From the NCBI GenBank assembly GCA_041671045.1, contig JBAZCF010000002.1:310001-374000 (forward strand): a stretch of DNA of 64,000 nucleotides, in the 5' to 3' direction. The notes below the pieces were generated by a model. The model was not told where the DNA came from. It did not search any database and was given only the letters and a program-made list of their open reading frames with translations. Source of the DNA: Parachlamydiales bacterium. Lineage in GTDB: Bacteria; Chlamydiota; Chlamydiia; Chlamydiales; JABDDJ01. A program made the position numbers and the translations under genes. Below are positions 62,494 through 64,000 of this stretch, in pieces; within the stretch, counting starts at the first letter, position 1; each line of letters begins with the position of its first letter.

Positions 62494-63671
62494 ACCCAAA
62501 ACGGATTTGTCTGATCACGAACTACAACCAATATGAGTCCAAGCGCGTCTTCACCGCAGAGCTGGCAAAAGCTCTCGATGAATGCGGAATCGCTACCCTC
62601 ATCCTCGATTGGGCTAAATCAAAATCTACTTTTTTTAAGCAAATCCAAGATTTCAAACCGGACCTTCTCCTCTCCTTCAACTCCTTCCAACCTCTCTCCA
62701 ATGGCGAATACATCTGGGATATTCTTAAAATTCCTACCCTTTTCGTGATCGTCGACCCCGTCATCTACTACGCTAACATTCCTCCCAGCCCCTACCTATA
62801 CCTTTCATGCGTCGACCGTAATGATGCCCAAATGCTTGCAGATAATGGCTACACTAATGTTTTTTTCTGGCCCCACGCTACCTCCACAAAACCTCTAACT
62901 TATGAAGAACGCATCTACGATGTTGTTCTGACAGGATCATGCTATGACTACGAAAGCCTAAAGGAAAGCGCTCCCCCCCAACTCCTACCTATCCTAGACG
63001 CTGCAACAGAACTCGTCCTAGGCCCCAACTGCATCTCCATAGCTCAAGCCATCCACTCCACCTGGCACCTCGCCAACCTCCCCCAGCAAGAGATCGACTT
63101 CAAACAACTTTTCTACCTCATCGACTACTACACCCGTGGCCTAGATAGGATCAACCTTGTCAAATCCCTCAAAGACTGCAAAGTCCACATCTTCGGCGAA
63201 CTAGGACAAGACCACCCCTCCGCTAAGAAAAGCTGGGACTACTATCTCGGCAACCTCCCTAACATCACCCTTCACCCAGCTCTCAATTTCTCCGACGCCC
63301 TAAAAATTCAACGCCAAGCTAAAATATGCCTCAATAGTATGCCCTTCTTCAAAAATGGCTCCCACGAACGCATCCTAACCTCCCTAGAAGCCGGCGCCCT
63401 CCCGCTAACCTCAGACTCCATATGGACGCATGAACAGTTCTCACACCTCAACGATATCCTAATATACACCCCCAACTCCTACTCCCACCTCAACGAACTC
63501 ATCCAAAACCTCCTCTCCAACCCCCAACAACTCCAAACACTCATCTCCAACGGCCGCCAAAAAGTCATCTCCCATCACACCTGGATATCCCGCGCCAGGG
63601 GACTCTGTCCCCTGGACCCCTGCCAAAGGGCAAAGCCCTTTGGAAACCGCTTTCCTCCCTCCGGGCAGTAA
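62490..63671 (+). CDS. CgeB-like glycosyltransferase, repeat-derived C-terminus
   Basis: 393 residues of GT-B type: an N-terminal domain with LITNYNQYESKR, then FKPDLLLSFNSF, and FFWPHATSTKPLTYEERIYDVVLTG at the domain junction, then the C-terminal domain with FKNGSHERILTSLEAGALPLTSDS (the Glyco_trans_1_2/CgeB signature with the nucleotide-binding Glu). Just after the family's closing SHHTWISRA helix the frame enters the GC-rich repeat, giving a tail beginning RGLCPLDP and ending KPFGNRFPPSGQ. The last few hundred bases have an extreme C excess. Probably acts on lipid or protein glycans; substrate unknown. Confidence 0.85.
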   Translation: MNPKRICLITNYNQYESKRVFTAELAKALDECGIATLILDWAKSKSTFFKQIQDFKPDLLLSFNSFQPLSNGEYIWDILKIPTLFVIVDPVIYYANIPPSPYLYLSCVDRNDAQMLADNGYTNVFFWPHATSTKPLTYEERIYDVVLTGSCYDYESLKESAPPQLLPILDAATELVLGPNCISIAQAIHSTWHLANLPQQEIDFKQLFYLIDYYTRGLDRINLVKSLKDCKVHIFGELGQDHPSAKKSWDYYLGNLPNITLHPALNFSDALKIQRQAKICLNSMPFFKNGSHERILTSLEAGALPLTSDSIWTHEQFSHLNDILIYTPNSYSHLNELIQNLLSNPQQLQTLISNGRQKVISHHTWISRARGLCPLDPCQRAKPFGNRFPPSGQ

Positions 63672-63682
63672 TACTCTTCTCA
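63595..63682 (+). repeat. GC-rich double-hairpin repeat, copy 3 (arm of 88-bp inverted repeat)
   Basis: It contains CCAGGGGAC-TCT-GTCCCCTGG and CCAAAGGGC-AAA-GCCCTTTGG. It is the reverse complement of 63888-63975 over 88 bp with one mismatch. It encodes the tail and stop of the glycosyltransferase gene. The 205-bp spacer to copy 4 is AT-rich and holds no gene I can support. Confidence 0.95.
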
Positions 63683-63887
63683 TCCTTGTAAGTCATTTTA
63701 ACGAGCTAAAAATTTAAATTTAACTTGTAAGAGAGATAGCCAAACTTTTGAGCTAGAAAATAAAATCTACAGTTCATCAATAATATTTTTTATAAAGACT
63801 CATGCGCTTTTTCAAAAAAATAGTAAAAATTCATCTCACATCTTTTTAGAAAATAGCTTTTCAAGTGGGTGGAATAGCTTACGGGGG

Positions 63888-63975
63888 TGAGAAGAGTATT
63901 ACTGCCCGGAGGGAGGAAAGCGGTTTCCAAAGGGCTTTGCCCTTTGGCAGGGGTCCAGGGGACGGAGTCCCCTGG
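63888..63975 (-). repeat. GC-rich double-hairpin repeat, copy 4 (arm of 88-bp inverted repeat)
   Basis: Reverse complement of copy 3. Read on the minus strand it gives the same tail beginning RGLRPLDP and ending KPFGNRFPPSGQ plus a TAA, ending the gene that enters from the right edge. As at 37.4-37.7 kb, the two copies face each other between convergent genes. Confidence 0.95.
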
Positions 63976-64000
63976 TTAGGGAGGAGCATTGGGGGCATTT
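63899..64000 (-). CDS. 3' end of a gene with repeat-derived C-terminus (partial)
   Basis: 34 codons including the stop, open to the right edge. The visible unique part is KCPQCSSLT; the rest is the repeat-encoded tail. The frame of the tail is the same as in the HAD and glycosyltransferase genes. Too little is visible to assign a family. That it is a real gene is inferred from the pattern at the other two loci. Confidence 0.5.
   Translation of the reverse strand, partial: KCPQCSSLTRGLRPLDPCQRAKPFGNRFPPSGQ

Noticed and set aside
1..64000. tRNA, rRNA or CRISPR arrays.
   Set aside because: No cloverleaf with a T-loop GTTCRA context, no rRNA-like conserved stretch and no regularly spaced direct repeats were seen; the tandem repeats present have no unique spacers.

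Overview
The window looks like chromosome from an environmental (non-Chlamydiaceae) member of the Chlamydiae, i.e. an amoeba- or animal-associated Parachlamydiales-type bacterium. The reasons are the nrdR-dksA-lspA and sod/radA/rnc gene groups that I recall from Chlamydia, the density of genes for bilobed hydrophobic Inc-like membrane proteins and for large helical proteins without signal peptides (effector-like), and a complete glycine cleavage operon that Chlamydiaceae lack. Base composition is moderate. I see no rRNA, tRNA, CRISPR array or intact insertion sequence. I cannot name the species.

Layout. 1-18.8 kb: six tandem minus-strand paralogues (the leftmost runs off the edge) sharing a helical N-terminal domain. 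Three carry an inserted region with the layout of a classical protein tyrosine phosphatase (PTP). The catalytic CX5R cysteine is present in one (Cys512) and replaced by Ser in the second and Asp in the third. A proline-rich Inc-like membrane protein heads the array. 19-24.9 kb: superoxide dismutase, radA, rnc, a conserved unknown, a lipoate ligase-like gene, a 79-bp tandem repeat and a LOG-family gene. 24.9-30 kb: one 1,717-residue unknown. 30.4-33 kb: nrdR, dksA (zinc-finger cysteines mostly lost), lspA, an unknown, and a cinA/pncC amidohydrolase. 32.9-35 kb: two paralogous Inc-like proteins around a tiny membrane protein.

35.2-40.6 kb: RNA-modifying enzymes (RlmI-like and TrmH-like methyltransferases, RluA-like pseudouridine synthase), a HAD phosphatase and a membrane protein, in a zone littered with a GC-rich double-hairpin repeat that supplies the C-terminal codons of several genes. 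It also holds a beheaded polymorphic-toxin domain (toxin-50 type) with an intact putative immunity gene. 40.6-45.3 kb: gcvT-gcvH-gcvPA-gcvPB and a divergent queF-like gene. 45.5-54 kb: envelope proteins (PpiD-like, DUF2125-like, a CBM9-like protein), two secreted collagen-like proteins with 56 Gly-X-Y triplets each, and a structured leader before a small ORF. 54-61.5 kb: parB, then a Bat-type operon (two VWA proteins, TPR protein, BatD, BatE). 61.5-64 kb: an unknown protein, a CgeB-like glycosyltransferase, and an 88-bp inverted repeat whose second arm ends another truncated gene at the window edge.

How it fits together: housekeeping blocks alternate with accessory islands. The 1-18.8 kb array, the Inc-like pair and the collagen-like pair are the likely host-interaction regions. 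The 37-40.6 kb and 63.6-64 kb regions are repeat-driven rearrangement hot spots with extreme C-over-G skew on coding strands. The gcv operon and the lipoate ligase-like gene plausibly work together, since GcvH needs a lipoyl group.
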